Below, one piece after another: positions 1-8,227 of a stretch of DNA of 64,000 nt. The notes beneath the pieces are model-generated. The model was not told the DNA's origin and searched no databases. It saw nothing but the letters and a program-made list of their open reading frames with translations. A program made the translations under genes and the position numbers. How positions within the stretch are numbered: position 1 is the first letter of the stretch; the number at the start of each line of letters is the position of its first letter. Origin of the DNA: Campylobacter lari (lineage in GTDB: Bacteria; Campylobacterota; Campylobacteria; Campylobacterales; Campylobacteraceae); assembly GCF_900638335.1 (NCBI RefSeq), contig NZ_LR134508.1, forward strand, positions 620,001 to 684,000, read 5' to 3'.

Positions 1-325
1 GCCTAAAGTTGTTTTTGAAATTCTTTGGGAGAGTATTAAAAATAAAAAAGAGGTTATTGCTTATGTAAAAAATTTATCTAAAGATGGCTCATTCTATTGG
101 GTATTAGCTTTTATAACTCCTTCTTTTGATTCTAATGGAGAGGTTATGGGGTATCATTCTATGCGCTTAAATCCTAAAAGAGAGGCTATTGAAAAAATAG
201 AGAGATTATATAAAGAGCTTTTACTTGAAGAACAAAAGTGTGGTAAAAAAGCTTCAAGAAAGATGTTTGAGGAAATTTTAAATGCCAAAGGAATGAGTTA
301 TGAAGAAATGGTTTTATCAATATAG
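1..325 (+). CDS. PAS-domain signal protein, C-terminal part (CetB/CetC-like)
   Basis: The gene is cut by the left edge; about 107 residues remain, in the frame starting at base 2, with a TAG stop at 323-325. The visible part has the C-terminal half of a PAS fold: the stretch KDGSFYWVLAFITPSFDSNG followed by VMGYHSMRLNPKREAIEKIE is the usual end of an Aer-type PAS core. A helical tail rich in Lys and Glu follows. No membrane segment is visible. Its end overlaps the start of the downstream MCP gene by 26 nt, so the two are almost certainly co-expressed. In Campylobacter, separate cytoplasmic PAS proteins (CetB, CetC) pair with the MCP-domain protein CetA for energy taxis, and a redox or flavin sensor role is inferred by analogy. 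The PAS-first order resembles cetC before cetA. The N-terminal flavin-contacting half is outside the window, so cofactor binding cannot be judged. Confidence 0.75.
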   Translation, partial: PKVVFEILWESIKNKKEVIAYVKNLSKDGSFYWVLAFITPSFDSNGEVMGYHSMRLNPKREAIEKIERLYKELLLEEQKCGKKASRKMFEEILNAKGMSYEEMVLSI

Positions 326-1673
326 TGTTAATCAACTGGTAAACTATTTTGCCTTATTTTTGTTTTGTTTGATGGCTATTTTAGAAATACTAGAAGGTAA
401 AATATTTGGGTTTGTATTTTGCATACTGGGAACTTTAGTAGTATTATTTGGACTTGCTAGTGCTTATTACAGAAATAAAGAAGTATTGAGAGCAGCTTCA
501 GTTTTAAATGATCTTGCAAAAGGAAATTTAGAAGCTAGGGTAACTCATATACCTGTTCCAAAATCTGGAGTAGGTAAGTTGGGCTGGGTTGTTAATGACT
601 TAGCAGATCAAATTGAAGCTTTTAATAGAGAAATTCTTAACGCAATTTTAGCTGTCAAAGAGCAAAGATTCTATAGAAAAGCAAGACTTGAGGGTTTGGT
701 TGGTGCTTTTGAATATAATGCCAAGGTTATTAATGAGGCAACCTTAGAAATTGAAAAAACCCAAAATTTATCCACAAGAAGTATTATTGTAGAAAATGTA
801 TCCAAGAGTATGTCAGATTCTTTGCAAAAAGAATTAGCATTGATTAATACAAAGCTTAATGATACTGCAGATATTATGCATGATGTATATGAACAGGCAA
901 ATGACATTTCTATTCATTCTTCAAAAAGTGCTAAAAACGCACAGGTAATCTCAGATGATTTGGCAAATTTAGGTGAAAATATAGGACAAATTCATACTTT
1001 AATAGATGCTTTTTCTCAGCAAATTAATAGTGTATCTTCTTTTATAGGTATTATTGAAGATATTACAGAGCAAACAAATCTTTTGGCATTAAATGCTGCG
1101 ATTGAAGCCGCTCGCGCAGGTGAGCATGGTAGAGGTTTTGCTGTGGTTGCTGATGAGGTTAGAGCTTTGGCTGAAAAAACCCAAGTTGCAGCTAAAGAAA
1201 TTTCTGTGATGATTAAAGCGTTAATAGAACAAATGGGCAATATTAAAGATATTACAAACGAAGCCTATAGAGTTGCTAAAAATTCTAATTCAAGTTTAGA
1301 AGAATTTCAAAAAGTTTTCACAGGTGTTGATGAAAATGCTAAAATTTTATTAGATGAAATTTCTAAAACAAGCATGGATACTAATAAAATTTTACTTTAT
1401 TTAGAATGTTGTTTGAAAACATACTTGGCATGTTCTTGTGTTATTAATTCTAAAGTAGAATATATAGAAGATAATAATTTAGCTAAATTTGATACTCAAA
1501 ATAATATTTTTGTTTTAAACCAAGATTTAAATTCTTGTATCGAGAAATTGTTTAGTTGTATAAAAAATAATCAATTAATACAAGAAGAAAAAAATATTTA
1601 TGTTTGGATTAAGCAAATTCAAGATATAAATGAAAGGATGATAAGCGAAATAGAATACAAAAAATACATATAA
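300..1673 (+). CDS. Methyl-accepting chemotaxis protein without periplasmic domain (CetA-like)
   Basis: A 457-residue chemoreceptor. Two hydrophobic stretches (about residues 12-30 and 36-55) are separated by only a few residues, giving a membrane hairpin with no periplasmic ligand domain, as in Aer and CetA. A HAMP-like segment follows (VLNDLAKGNLEARV, about 68-81). The MCP hairpin tip is well conserved at about 260-292 (LLALNAAIEAARAGEHGRGF, then AVVADEVRALAEKT), the part that contacts CheW and CheA. The C-terminal 110 residues are Cys-rich and may be a worn zinc-binding (CZB-like) domain, though the diagnostic His/Trp residues are not evident. The ATG overlaps the PAS gene. Family knowledge says CetA signals oxygen or electron-transport status together with PAS partners, and the length is close to C. 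jejuni CetA. Orthology is likely but not proven, since order and neighbours differ. Confidence 0.8.
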   Translation: MKKWFYQYSVNQLVNYFALFLFCLMAILEILEGKIFGFVFCILGTLVVLFGLASAYYRNKEVLRAASVLNDLAKGNLEARVTHIPVPKSGVGKLGWVVNDLADQIEAFNREILNAILAVKEQRFYRKARLEGLVGAFEYNAKVINEATLEIEKTQNLSTRSIIVENVSKSMSDSLQKELALINTKLNDTADIMHDVYEQANDISIHSSKSAKNAQVISDDLANLGENIGQIHTLIDAFSQQINSVSSFIGIIEDITEQTNLLALNAAIEAARAGEHGRGFAVVADEVRALAEKTQVAAKEISVMIKALIEQMGNIKDITNEAYRVAKNSNSSLEEFQKVFTGVDENAKILLDEISKTSMDTNKILLYLECCLKTYLACSCVINSKVEYIEDNNLAKFDTQNNIFVLNQDLNSCIEKLFSCIKNNQLIQEEKNIYVWIKQIQDINERMISEIEYKKYI

Positions 1674-1685
1674 ATGAGAGGTTGA

Positions 1686-2516
1686 GTGAAAAAATACATT
1701 TTTTTAAGTTGTATATGTATAAACGTGTTTGCTTTAAGTTTAGAAGAAAGTTTAAGTGAAAGCGAGGTAAATGCTACTAAAAAACAAAAGACAAATATGG
1801 TTTCTAAACAAGTATTTTTTCAAAAACCACAAGAATACCAAAATCAAAATATGGATTTTGGATCCTTTGCTAGCAAGTCTTTAGGCCAAGTTTTAAATTT
1901 AAGCTCTAAAGATAAAACGGAAGCTAATTTAGACTATAGTGCTTTGAATGTAAATATAAAAAATATCAATTCGATATTAGATTATAATAATGCTACTTTG
2001 CTTTTGGAAAAACAAGCAAGAATAGGTCAAGTAGAACAGGCTTATTCTTTGGGACTTATCAATCGTTATACATTTAATGAATTTAATTTCGGTTTTAACT
2101 ATTTTAATGATCAATACAAAGAAGCTTACACAAAAAATAGCTTTGGTGCTGAATTACAATTTAGTCACTATTTTAAAGCATATGCTAATCATTATAAGAT
2201 CAAAGAAAACGATAGTGATGATAGTACAGAGCTTGGTGTTGTATTTGATTTACCTTATTTAAATATTTTAAATATTAATTCTAATATAAAGGAACTGCAA
2301 AATCACTATAATATTACTTATTCTCCAATTTCTATTTTGGATTTATCACTTAATTATCAAGATGAAAAAACCGGTATTAAAGATCAAACAGCAATGTGGG
2401 TAAGATTTAGACTAAATTATGAGCAAAGTTTAAGTAAGCAATTTTATAATAGTTTTTATCGTAAAAACAATATAGGTGAATTTAACCGTTATGATTTTGC
2501 TACTAGGACTTATTAA
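1686..2516 (+). CDS. Putative outer-membrane beta-barrel, inverse-autotransporter-like, no passenger
   Basis: A 276-residue protein with a GTG start, supported by AGAGG 5 nt upstream, 12 nt after the MCP stop. A short N-terminal hydrophobic segment ending near VFALS suggests Sec export. From about residue 120 the pattern resembles the barrel of inverse autotransporters (intimin/YchO type): an aromatic strand FNFGFNYFNDQYKEA, then SFGAELQFSHYFKAYANHY, then a strand containing DLPYL, then ITYSPISILDLSLNYQDEK and a final strand around WVRFRLNYEQSLSKQF. Alternating polar/aromatic strands fit a membrane barrel. Nothing resembling an Ig-type passenger follows; the protein ends about 30 residues after the last recognisable strand. 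The stop overlaps that of rseP, which is convergent, by 4 nt. The function is unknown; an adhesin-like or barrel-only role is inference from fold resemblance. Confidence 0.5.
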   Translation: MKKYIFLSCICINVFALSLEESLSESEVNATKKQKTNMVSKQVFFQKPQEYQNQNMDFGSFASKSLGQVLNLSSKDKTEANLDYSALNVNIKNINSILDYNNATLLLEKQARIGQVEQAYSLGLINRYTFNEFNFGFNYFNDQYKEAYTKNSFGAELQFSHYFKAYANHYKIKENDSDDSTELGVVFDLPYLNILNINSNIKELQNHYNITYSPISILDLSLNYQDEKTGIKDQTAMWVRFRLNYEQSLSKQFYNSFYRKNNIGEFNRYDFATRTY

Positions 2517-3619
2517 TTAGCCATAAAACGAGTAATATCATTATAAGTTACAAACACCATTAAACTTAAAAGCAAAGCCATGCCAAAATAACTAAGATAT
2601 TCAAAACATACTTTTGGAACTTCTTTTTTGAAAATTAGCTCATAAAGATTAAATAATATATGCCCTCCATCAAGTGCTGGGATAGGAAGTAGATTTAGTA
2701 CCCCAAGATTGATAGAGATTAAAGCTGTGATTAAAAATAAAACTACTATGCTAGTATTTGCTGCTTTGGAGGTTATATCAACCATAGTGATGATTCCACC
2801 CATATTTTTAGCATCTAACTCCCCGCTGATGATTTTAGTAAGTCCTTTAAAAATGAGCAAAGAAGCCTCTACGCTTTCTTCATAAGCGTATTTTAAACTA
2901 CTAATTCCTGGATGATAAATAGTAACAAACTCACCCTTAGGTGCTATACCAATTAAAGGCTTTTGAACTTTTTGATAAAACTCATTATAACCTTGATCAA
3001 TTTGCGGGGTTAGGGTGATGTTGATGGGTTTATTATCGCGTTCTATACTAAGTAAGGTTGGTTTTATATGTACAAGTTTGCCAATTTCTTCAAAGCTTTG
3101 GATTTTAACTCCATCTATAGCTAGAATTTTATCTCCAATTTGTAAATTTGCTTTTTGTGCAGCTGAGTTTGGTGCTATATTTCCAATAATAGGCGCAAGT
3201 TTTTGCACACCTAAAAAACCTATGGCTATATAAAGCAAAAATGCTAAAAGGAAATTAAAAAATGGCCCTGCAAAAAGTATGTAAATTCTAGCTAGAGGAC
3301 TTAGAGTATTATAGCTATTTGGTTCGTAATTTTTTTCACTAGGATTTAAATCATCTTGTCCTTTAAGTTTAACATAACCACCAAAAGGTAGAGCAGATAA
3401 GCGATATTCTGTGTTTTTGTAAGTTTTTTTAAAAATAGCTTTTCCAAAGCCTATGCTAAAAATTTCTACATCAACCCTCATATGCTTTGCAGCTAAAAAA
3501 TGTCCTAGCTCGTGAAAAAAAATTAAAAAAGATATAACTAAAAGTGTTATTAAAAAGCTAAAAGAGTAAAATTTAAAGCCAATAGCTAAGATAATAAATA
3601 AAAATAAATATGATTTCAA
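2513..3619 (-). CDS. rseP: RIP metalloprotease RseP (site-2 protease)
   Basis: Membrane zinc protease of 368 residues that cleaves substrates within the inner membrane, typically membrane-bound regulators or leftover signal peptides. The zinc motif HELGH sits at residues 36-40 inside the first membrane helix. A PDZ domain lies at about 145-200 (PNSAAQKANLQIGDKILAID), and the second catalytic motif, NLLPIPALDGGH, is near residue 320 with the LDG aspartate. Terminal helices complete the usual four-helix M50B layout. The length is near that of short RseP forms with a single PDZ, against two in E. coli. It lies 1 nt downstream of pgsA and is probably co-transcribed with it. Substrates in Campylobacter are not evident from context, since no rseA/sigma-E pair is nearby. 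Confidence 0.93.
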   Translation of the reverse strand: MKSYLFLFIILAIGFKFYSFSFLITLLVISFLIFFHELGHFLAAKHMRVDVEIFSIGFGKAIFKKTYKNTEYRLSALPFGGYVKLKGQDDLNPSEKNYEPNSYNTLSPLARIYILFAGPFFNFLLAFLLYIAIGFLGVQKLAPIIGNIAPNSAAQKANLQIGDKILAIDGVKIQSFEEIGKLVHIKPTLLSIERDNKPINITLTPQIDQGYNEFYQKVQKPLIGIAPKGEFVTIYHPGISSLKYAYEESVEASLLIFKGLTKIISGELDAKNMGGIITMVDITSKAANTSIVVLFLITALISINLGVLNLLPIPALDGGHILFNLYELIFKKEVPKVCFEYLSYFGMALLLSLMVFVTYNDITRFMAN

Positions 3620-3620
3620 A

Positions 3621-4151
3621 TTATACCTTTTTTAAATGTTTTATGTAAGCTAGTATGTATTCAAAAGCTGAATAAAGTGTAAGTACTAAGGCAATAAATA
3701 GCAATGTATTAGCAAAAGGCCATTGCATGATTAAAAATATAATGGCTATCATTTGAAAGCTTGTTTTTATTTTACCTGCAAAAGATGCACTTACATCAAA
3801 TTTTTCACTCACCATAACCACTCGAAAACCGGTTATAAAAAACTCTCTTACTAAAATAATATAAATTATCCAAGGATCAGCTTTTTGGGTAAGCAATAAT
3901 CCCAAAAAAGCAGCTAAAACAAGCATTTTATCAGCTAGTGGATCTATGATGGATCCAAGCTTTGTAGTTTGATTCCAAGTTCTTGCGATATAACCATCAA
4001 AAAAATCAGTCAAGGCAGCTATGCCAAAAACAACACAAGCAAAATAATTTACCCAACTAGGATGAATATTATCAAAATCATTAATAAGCAAAAAAAATAA
4101 AAGAGGGGCTAATAATATCCTTATAAATGCTAAGATATTAGGTAAATTCAT
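3621..4151 (-). CDS. pgsA: CDP-diacylglycerol-glycerol-3-phosphate 3-phosphatidyltransferase
   Basis: Makes phosphatidylglycerol phosphate from CDP-diacylglycerol and glycerol-3-phosphate in the inner membrane, the committed step to phosphatidylglycerol and cardiolipin. The 176-residue protein has the CDP-alcohol phosphotransferase signature at about residues 49-74 (DFFDGYIAR, eight residues, then GSIIDPLAD), giving the DG-AR-G-D-D pattern with both metal-binding aspartates. Several hydrophobic helices surround it, including a C-terminal one. It is followed at once by rseP and preceded by a hairpin terminator that closes the fabL operon, so it probably starts a new transcript. Confidence 0.93.
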   Translation of the reverse strand: MNLPNILAFIRILLAPLLFFLLINDFDNIHPSWVNYFACVVFGIAALTDFFDGYIARTWNQTTKLGSIIDPLADKMLVLAAFLGLLLTQKADPWIIYIILVREFFITGFRVVMVSEKFDVSASFAGKIKTSFQMIAIIFLIMQWPFANTLLFIALVLTLYSAFEYILAYIKHLKKV

Positions 4152-4170
4152 TGTTTATTAATCCTTGTGT

Positions 4171-4197
4171 TTAAAGAAAATACCCCAAAATGGGGTA
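4171..4197 (-). terminator. Rho-independent terminator after fabL
   Basis: A 7-bp perfect stem, TACCCCA/TGGGGTA with a 3-nt loop (4181-4197), is followed on the minus strand by TTTTCTTTAA. It sits just past the fabL stop and before the pgsA start, so it separates the long murJ-to-fabL run from pgsA-rseP. Confidence 0.75.
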
Positions 4198-4202
4198 ATG
4201 AA

Positions 4203-4982
4203 TCATTTAAAAGTTGTACCACCATCTACGATTAAAGTGTGGCCTGTGATCCAGTTTGCTTTGTCAGAACATAAAAATAAACATGCTCCAGCTAAATCTT
4301 GAGGCTGTCCAATACGGTTTAGCGGGCTAAGATTAATAGTTGCATTTTTAACTTCTTCGTAATTTGTAAACGCCTTAAGCGCATCAGTGTCAATCGGTCC
4401 ACCACTTACTACATTGACACGGATGTTTTTAGAGCCAAGTTCAGTTGCAGCATATCTTGCCATAGCTTCTACCGCTGCTTTTGCGGTACCATGACCAGCA
4501 TAGTTTTCAATATGTACCAAATTTCCTGTTGAAGAAATAGATAATATACTACCTCCACCAACTTTTTCCATTCTTTTTGCTGCTTCTTGTGCTCCAACTA
4601 CAAATGCATTTACAGTTGCTGTGAAAATATTATTTATTCCACGAGGTTTTAATTTCATAAATTTGGTATATCCGCCAACAACAGCACGACCTGAGATAAT
4701 AGCATTAGAGATGAAAAAATCTATTCTGTCAAAATCTTGATCGATTTTTTCAAATAATTCTTTATAAGTTTCTGGTTCAAGTATGTTAAACTCATAAGCT
4801 TTAGCTTTAATTTTATAATTATTTTCTAAATCTTTTACAATTTCTTGAGCTAAATCTGCATTAGAGTTATAAGTAAAAGCTACATTAGCTCCCGCTTTTG
4901 CAAACTCATATACAATAGCTTTACCAATCCCTCTTGTTCCACCACTAATTACTAAAGTTTTATTTTGAAAAAAAGTATCCAT
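4203..4982 (-). CDS. fabL: SDR-family enoyl-ACP reductase, FabL-like
   Basis: A 259-residue short-chain dehydrogenase/reductase. The dinucleotide loop is near residues 14-20 (GGTRGIG). The catalytic pair is Tyr161 and Lys168 in YAGHGTAK, a Tyr-X6-Lys spacing typical of enoyl-ACP reductases (FabI/FabL) rather than the Tyr-X3-Lys of ordinary SDRs. The segment VNVVSGGPIDTDALKAF is very like Bacillus FabL. The expected role is NAD(P)H-dependent reduction of enoyl-ACP at the end of each fatty acid elongation cycle in the cytoplasm. The ATG overlaps the dapA stop by one base (TAATG), so the two are translationally coupled. Campylobacter also has a FabI elsewhere in its genome, so this may be an accessory or triclosan-tolerant isozyme; a different oxidoreductase substrate remains possible. 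Confidence 0.75.
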   Translation of the reverse strand: MDTFFQNKTLVISGGTRGIGKAIVYEFAKAGANVAFTYNSNADLAQEIVKDLENNYKIKAKAYEFNILEPETYKELFEKIDQDFDRIDFFISNAIISGRAVVGGYTKFMKLKPRGINNIFTATVNAFVVGAQEAAKRMEKVGGGSILSISSTGNLVHIENYAGHGTAKAAVEAMARYAATELGSKNIRVNVVSGGPIDTDALKAFTNYEEVKNATINLSPLNRIGQPQDLAGACLFLCSDKANWITGHTLIVDGGTTFK

Positions 4983-5878
4983 TAAAATCCTTTTATGTTA
5001 TAGTTTTTCATAATTGCTTCTATTTTTGCTAAATTGCAATCACTAGGTTTGCAAAGTGGCAAACGATACTCTAAAGTAGGGGTTAAACCTGCTATATACA
5101 TTGCCGCTTTAATAGGTATAGGATTGCTTTCGCAAAATAAAATTTTATTGATATTATACAACTCATCATTGATTTTTTTGGCTTCAATGTATTTTTCTTC
5201 TAAAGCTAGATGAGTTAATTTTGAAATCATATCAGGAAGTAAATTTGAAGTAACTGAAATCACACCTTTACCGCCATTTGAAAGTATAGGATAATTAATT
5301 GCATCTTCTCCGCTTAAAAGTATCATTCTAGGTTCATGTGCTAATAAATCAACGCATTTATCAATGCTCCCACTAGCTTCTTTTATTCCATAAATATTTT
5401 CACAATCTCTAAATAATCTTATAATAGTTTCTGTTTGAAGCTCACAACCTGTTCTTCCTGGGACATTATATAAAAGCACAGGTATATCTATGCTTTTTGC
5501 TATTTCTTTATAATGTAAATACAAACCTTCTTGTGTGGGTTTGTTATAGTATGGAGTAACGCTTAAAATACCATCAGCTCCGTGTTCTTGTGCAAATTTA
5601 GCTAAACTTACAGCCTCGTGTGTAGCATTGCTTCCTGCTCCTGCTAAAACTTTACAAGAACTTCCCTTGCAAGCATCTAATGCTATTTCTATACAGATTC
5701 TATGTTCTTCATGGGTTAAGGTGGCACTTTCTCCGGTTGTTCCAACAGGTACTACTGCATCAATTCCATTTGCTATTTGTCTTTTGATGAGTTTGTGGTA
5801 AGTTTGTTCGTCTAATTTTCCATTTTTAAATGGAGTTATTAAAGCCGTCATTGCTCCTATGATGATTTTATTGTCCAT
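4982..5878 (-). CDS. dapA: 4-hydroxy-tetrahydrodipicolinate synthase
   Basis: Condenses pyruvate with aspartate semialdehyde, the first step of the lysine/meso-diaminopimelate branch. The 298-residue TIM barrel shows the Schiff-base lysine K166 in [10 protein letters not shown], the proton-relay tyrosine Y137 and carboxylate-binding R142 in LYNVPGRTG, and the GTTGES loop with T47. An in-frame GTG lies two codons earlier at 5884, but AAGGGG sits the right distance upstream of the ATG at 5878, which I take as the start. The gene start overlaps the end of the M16 peptidase gene, and its stop overlaps the fabL ATG. lysC, for the preceding step of the pathway, lies elsewhere in this window. Confidence 0.95.
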   Translation of the reverse strand: MDNKIIIGAMTALITPFKNGKLDEQTYHKLIKRQIANGIDAVVPVGTTGESATLTHEEHRICIEIALDACKGSSCKVLAGAGSNATHEAVSLAKFAQEHGADGILSVTPYYNKPTQEGLYLHYKEIAKSIDIPVLLYNVPGRTGCELQTETIIRLFRDCENIYGIKEASGSIDKCVDLLAHEPRMILLSGEDAINYPILSNGGKGVISVTSNLLPDMISKLTHLALEEKYIEAKKINDELYNINKILFCESNPIPIKAAMYIAGLTPTLEYRLPLCKPSDCNLAKIEAIMKNYNIKGF

Positions 5879-7121
5879 TTTCACCCCTTTTTAAGATTAT
5901 TGTAGTAGATTTGTTTTCATTGAAGTATTTTTTAGCACAATGAATTAAGTCATCTTTACTTAAATTTTCTATATTTTTTTCATAATCAAGCAAAGGTTTT
6001 AAATCGCCTTTGGCAAGATAAGATCCATAAATATTCGCAACGCTACTTGCATTGCTTAATGAAAAAATAAAATCACTTTTTACGGTATTTTTTATTTTTT
6101 CCATGATAGTATCATCAAATTTAGCATTTTTTACATCTTCAAGAATTTTTAAAAGCTCTTTTTCAACATCTTCTGCTTTTATACCTTCATTGCAAACACA
6201 AATAAATATAAATAAATTCTCATCTATATTTTCACTTGCATAAGCATAAAATTCATTGATAAGTTCTAATTTATCAATTAAAATTTCACTTATTAAAGAA
6301 CTTTTTCCATTTCCCAAAAGTTCGCTTAATGCACAAAGTTTTGGCATATCTTCGTGATTAAATGCAGGAATTTTATATGCAAGTGCTAATAATTGCGTAT
6401 CGCTTTCTTTGTGTAAGATCACACGTTTAGCACCATCTTGCTCAGGTTCTTTTTCATGAACTATAGGGATTTCTTTGGTATTTTTTATATCTTGAAAATG
6501 TTTTTTAGTTAAAGTAAATACTTCATCTTCGTTAATATCACCACTCACAAGCAAAATAGCATTTTTAGGTTGATAAAAAGTTTGATGAAAATCTTGTATA
6601 TCTTCTATTTTCCAATTTTGTATATCTTTAAAAAAGCCTATCGGAGTCCAGTGATATGGATGGTGTAAAAAGGCATGATTGTATAATCTAAAATACAAAT
6701 ATCCCAAAGGATTGTTATCAGTTCTCCAACGCCTTTCTTCTAAAACTACATTTCTTTCAGGCTGAAACTCATCATCTTTTAAATTTAAATTACGCATTAA
6801 TTCAGCAAAAAGCCATAAAGACTTATCTAAATTTTCACTAGAGCATTTTATAAAATAATGCGTATAGTCAAAGCCCGTGCTTGCATTATCCACTCCACCA
6901 AAACCTTTGACTATTTCATCAAATTCACCTGCTTTTAAATTTTTTGTACTTTTAAAATTTAAATGTTCAAGCATATGAGCTATGCCACTTTTTCCCATTT
7001 TTTCATTTCTTGAGCCAACTTTATAAAAAATATCTACACTTATAACTCCGCTTTTTTTATTTACAGGTAAAGTATAAATTTCAAGTTCATTTTCAAGGGT
7101 GATTTTTTTATAATTAATCAT
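5868..7121 (-). CDS. M16-family zinc peptidase
   Basis: A 417-residue pitrilysin-type peptidase. The inverted zinc motif HxxEH is clear (HMLEH, residues 49-53), and a downstream [10 protein letters not shown] supplies the third ligand glutamate. The second half, from about 180, is the usual inactive M16 repeat. The length fits single-ring processing-peptidase-like or PqqL-like members. No clear signal peptide is seen at the N terminus ([20 protein letters not shown]), so a cytoplasmic location is likely. It overlaps pyrD upstream by 4 nt and dapA downstream. The substrate is not known; in Campylobacter genomes a zinc protease commonly sits beside dapA, which may reflect history rather than function. 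Confidence 0.85.
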   Translation of the reverse strand: MINYKKITLENELEIYTLPVNKKSGVISVDIFYKVGSRNEKMGKSGIAHMLEHLNFKSTKNLKAGEFDEIVKGFGGVDNASTGFDYTHYFIKCSSENLDKSLWLFAELMRNLNLKDDEFQPERNVVLEERRWRTDNNPLGYLYFRLYNHAFLHHPYHWTPIGFFKDIQNWKIEDIQDFHQTFYQPKNAILLVSGDINEDEVFTLTKKHFQDIKNTKEIPIVHEKEPEQDGAKRVILHKESDTQLLALAYKIPAFNHEDMPKLCALSELLGNGKSSLISEILIDKLELINEFYAYASENIDENLFIFICVCNEGIKAEDVEKELLKILEDVKNAKFDDTIMEKIKNTVKSDFIFSLSNASSVANIYGSYLAKGDLKPLLDYEKNIENLSKDDLIHCAKKYFNENKSTTIILKRGENGQ

Positions 7122-8176
7122 TTAAAATTAACTCCTATAGCTTGACTAATATGATTAAAACCATCTTGTTTTAAAAGCTCAATTAAACCTTGATTGATAT
7201 TTTTAACAATGCTTGGCCCTTTAAAAATCATAGCTGTATAAATTTGAACCAAACTAGCCCCGTTTTTAATGCGCTCATAAGCAAGCTGGGCACTATCTAT
7301 ACCTCCACTTGCTATTAAAATAGTATCTTGATAAATTTCTTTAGCCACTTCTTTAAAAAATGTCGCACTTTTTTGAGTGATTAATTTACCGCTAATTCCA
7401 CCAAAAGTTCTTGCATTATCAATCAAAGAATAATCTATACTAGTATTTGCCATGATAATACCATCAGCTTTTGCACTAATAGCGCTTTTGCAAAGTGAAA
7501 TTGCGCTGTCTATATTCATATCCGGAGCAATTTTTAAAATAACTGGTTTATTCGTGATTTCTTTTGCTTGGTTAAATAAAGTACTTACAAATTCTTCACT
7601 TTGTAAATCTCTTAAATTTTTGGTATTTGGAGAGGATATATTAATCACAAATAAATCACACAAATCTTTAAACTCTTTTAATAAAATAATATAATCATTA
7701 ATAGCTTCTTCATTTGGAGTGATTTTGTTTTTGCCTATATTTGCTACTAAAGGTATGCTAAATGGATAGACTTTTTTTACTTCTTTTGCGATAGCATCTT
7801 TACCTTTATTATTAAAACCCATAGCATTTTGAATACTTTCTTGTTCAACAAGTCTAAAAAGTCTAGGTTTTTCATTACCATTTTGAGGTTTTGGGGTGAA
7901 AGTTCCATATTCTAAAAAGCCAAAACCTAAAGCACTTAGTGGTCTTATCATTGTGGCATTTTTATCAAAGCCACCTGCTAAGCCCACAGGGTTATAAAAA
8001 TTTAGATTAAAAATTTCTTGATTTAAAATTTCATCATTTACTACGTAATCTTTTGCAAAAAAACTAAGCCCCCCAGGAAATATACAATCTAGTGTTCGCA
8101 TACTAAATTCAGCCAAGGCATGAGCATTTTCTGGATCTAATTTATATATTAAAGGTTTTAAGCTTTCATAGGTCAT
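7118..8176 (-). CDS. pyrD: Dihydroorotate dehydrogenase (quinone), class 2
   Basis: Oxidises dihydroorotate to orotate with FMN, passing electrons to the quinone pool at the inner membrane; this is the fourth step of UMP synthesis. The N-terminal helical extension (YESLKPLIYKLDPENAHALA) marks the membrane-associated class 2 enzyme, and NISSPNTKNLR carries the catalytic-loop signature. IASGGI near the end binds the FMN phosphate. The frame is open to an ATG at 8203, but AAAAGGAAAAAT precedes the ATG at 8176 and the protein from there (352 residues, MTYESLKPL) matches family length, so I prefer 8176. Its stop overlaps the start of the M16 gene. Confidence 0.94.
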   Translation of the reverse strand: MTYESLKPLIYKLDPENAHALAEFSMRTLDCIFPGGLSFFAKDYVVNDEILNQEIFNLNFYNPVGLAGGFDKNATMIRPLSALGFGFLEYGTFTPKPQNGNEKPRLFRLVEQESIQNAMGFNNKGKDAIAKEVKKVYPFSIPLVANIGKNKITPNEEAINDYIILLKEFKDLCDLFVINISSPNTKNLRDLQSEEFVSTLFNQAKEITNKPVILKIAPDMNIDSAISLCKSAISAKADGIIMANTSIDYSLIDNARTFGGISGKLITQKSATFFKEVAKEIYQDTILIASGGIDSAQLAYERIKNGASLVQIYTAMIFKGPSIVKNINQGLIELLKQDGFNHISQAIGVNFK

Positions 8177-8227
8177 ATTTTTCCTTTTTTTACAAAATAG
8201 CATATTGTACTAAAAAAATGATAATTC

